DNA from: Halomonas sp. | GTDB taxonomy: Bacteria > Pseudomonadota > Gammaproteobacteria > Pseudomonadales > Halomonadaceae | Reading direction: 5' to 3' | NCBI GenBank assembly: GCA_003560175.1 | Contig: PWIZ01000322.1 | Location: 1-6,304 of the forward strand | Length of the DNA: 6,304 bases | Shown here: piece by piece, positions 5,270 to 6,304 of the stretch | How positions within the stretch are numbered: the first letter of the stretch is position 1 | Layout of the letters: each line of letters opens with the position of its first letter | The notes under the pieces: generated by a model | Database searches by the model: none | What the model saw: the letters and a program-made list of their open reading frames with translations, nothing else | Told to the model about the DNA's origin: nothing | Position numbers and translations under genes: made by a program

Positions 5270-6304
5270 ATGCCCGCCCTCGACGACTCCCCCCTGCAGC
5301 CCGGCTTCATGGTGATCCACGGCAACCGCCTGGAGGCCCTGCGCGGCCTGGCGGTGGAGTGGATGCGCCGTCATCCGCTGGGGCCCCTGGAGAACGAGAC
5401 GATCCTGGTGCAGAGCAACGGCATCAGCCAGTGGCTCAAGCTCGCCCTGGCCGCCGACGAAGCCCGGGACGGCGCCGGCATCGCCGCGGCGCTGGACGTG
5501 ACCCTGCCGGCGCGCTTCCTGTGGCAGGCCTACCGGGCCGTGCTCTCGCGACGGGACGGAGAAGAGGCGGTGCCGCCGGTCTCGCCCTTCGACAAGCCGC
5601 GGCTGGTGTGGCGACTGATGCGCCTGCTGCCCACCCTGCTGGACGCCTCCGTCTTCGCTCCCCTGGCGCGCTTCCTGGAAGGCGACGACGACCTGCGCAA
5701 GCGCCACCAGCTGGCCGAGCGCCTGGCCGACCTCTTCGACCAGTACCAGGTCTACCGCGCCGACTGGCTGACCGCCTGGGCGGCGGGCGACGACGTGATT
5801 CTCACCGCCCGGGGCGAGAAGCGCCCCCTGGACGAGGCGCAGCGCTGGCAGGCCGAACTGTGGCGGGCGCTGCGTGATGACATGTCACACACTCAGGGCG
5901 AAGCGGGCCTCGCCTCCAGCCGCGCGACGGTGCATGCCCGCTTTCTCGAGGCGTGCCAGGCGCTCGACTCAGCCAGCCCTCCACCTGGGCTGCCGCGCCG
6001 AGTGATCGTCTTCGGCATCTCCTCGCTGCCCGCCCAGACCCTGGAGGCCCTCGCCGCCATGGCGCGGGTCAGCCAGGTGCTGCTCTGCGTGCACAACCCC
6101 TGCCGCCACTACTGGGCGGACATCATCGAGCACAAGGATCTGCTCCGCGCGGAACGCAAGCGCCAGCAGCGCCGCCCCGGCATGCCGGCGGAGCTCGCCG
6201 AGACCGAGCTTCACCTGCATGCCCAGCCGCTGCTGGCCGCCTGGGGCAAGCAGGGTCGCGACTACCTGCGCCTGCTGGACGAGTTCGACGAGCAGCAGGC
6301 CTAC
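5270..6304 (+). CDS. recC: Exodeoxyribonuclease V gamma subunit RecC, N-terminal third
   Basis: RecC is the scaffold and Chi-recognition subunit of the RecBCD helicase-nuclease that processes double-strand DNA ends for recombinational repair. The 345 codons present are open to the window end; E. coli RecC is 1122 residues. The frame matches RecC from memory block by block: HGNRLEALRGL (17-27), NETILVQSNGISQWLKLALA (42-61), LPARFLWQAYRAVL (79-92), ADLFDQYQVYRADWLTAW (153-170), RVIVFGISSLP (244-254), HNPCRHYWADI (275-285) and PLLAAWGKQGRDYLRLLDE (320-338). These correspond to E. coli PEMILVQSTGMAQWL, DLFDQYLVYRPDWLAQW, FICGISALP, NPCRYYWGDI and NPLLASWGKLGRDYIYLL. The protein starts about 11 residues earlier than E. 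coli RecC. It is divergent from, and functionally unrelated to, the transporter genes. recB and recD are expected downstream, outside the window. Confidence 0.96.
   Translation, partial: MPALDDSPLQPGFMVIHGNRLEALRGLAVEWMRRHPLGPLENETILVQSNGISQWLKLALAADEARDGAGIAAALDVTLPARFLWQAYRAVLSRRDGEEAVPPVSPFDKPRLVWRLMRLLPTLLDASVFAPLARFLEGDDDLRKRHQLAERLADLFDQYQVYRADWLTAWAAGDDVILTARGEKRPLDEAQRWQAELWRALRDDMSHTQGEAGLASSRATVHARFLEACQALDSASPPPGLPRRVIVFGISSLPAQTLEALAAMARVSQVLLCVHNPCRHYWADIIEHKDLLRAERKRQQRRPGMPAELAETELHLHAQPLLAAWGKQGRDYLRLLDEFDEQQAY

Noticed and set aside
5147..5707. 186-codon minus-strand frame opposite recC
   Set aside because: Antisense shadow with Gln/His/Gly composition and no motif.
5218..5877. 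219-codon plus-strand frame near the recC start
   Set aside because: It is one frame off from recC, whose translation carries several unmistakable RecC blocks. The product of this frame is Arg/Pro/Gly-rich.

Overview
The window looks like chromosomal DNA of a GC-rich gammaproteobacterium. A recC gene (RecBCD pathway) is present, third-position G/C is strong throughout, and the exported solute-binding proteins are acidic. This would fit a Halomonas-like moderate halophile, but the genus is an inference from style and not a demonstrated placement. No rRNA, tRNA, CRISPR array, insertion sequence, integrase or phage gene was seen.

Layout. Six minus-strand genes fill positions 5004 down to 1, in the transcription order tctC - tctA - tctB - (175-base gap) - dctP - dctQ - dctM. 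The first three encode a complete tripartite tricarboxylate transporter (TTT): periplasmic receptor, large 504-residue permease, small permease. The next three encode a tripartite ATP-independent periplasmic (TRAP) transporter: solute receptor, small permease and the first 65 codons of the large permease, which leaves the window at position 1. tctA/tctB and dctQ/dctM each overlap by 4 bases (ATGA), and dctP/dctQ nearly touch. On the other side of a 265-base divergent intergenic region, recC starts on the plus strand at 5270 and runs open through position 6304 (345 codons, N-terminal third).

How the genes work together. TTT and TRAP systems share an architecture (soluble periplasmic receptor, 4-helix-type small membrane subunit, large membrane subunit, ion-gradient driven), but their membrane subunits belong to different protein families. 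Side by side on one strand they probably form an organic-acid (carboxylate) uptake locus. No catabolic gene or regulator lies inside the window, so the substrates cannot be named. The control signals visible are a 12-bp intercistronic hairpin after tctC, a 10-bp stem-loop after tctB, and perfect palindromes upstream of both tctC and dctP. The 10-bp stem-loop and the dctP palindrome suggest the two transporters are at least partly separate transcription units.

Overall this is a fairly ordinary transporter/DNA-repair neighbourhood. I found no evidence for a new kind of system. The points most worth a second look are the TTT-TRAP pairing, the operator-like palindromes, the post-tctC hairpin, and the apparent loss of a usual ligand-binding asparagine in DctP.
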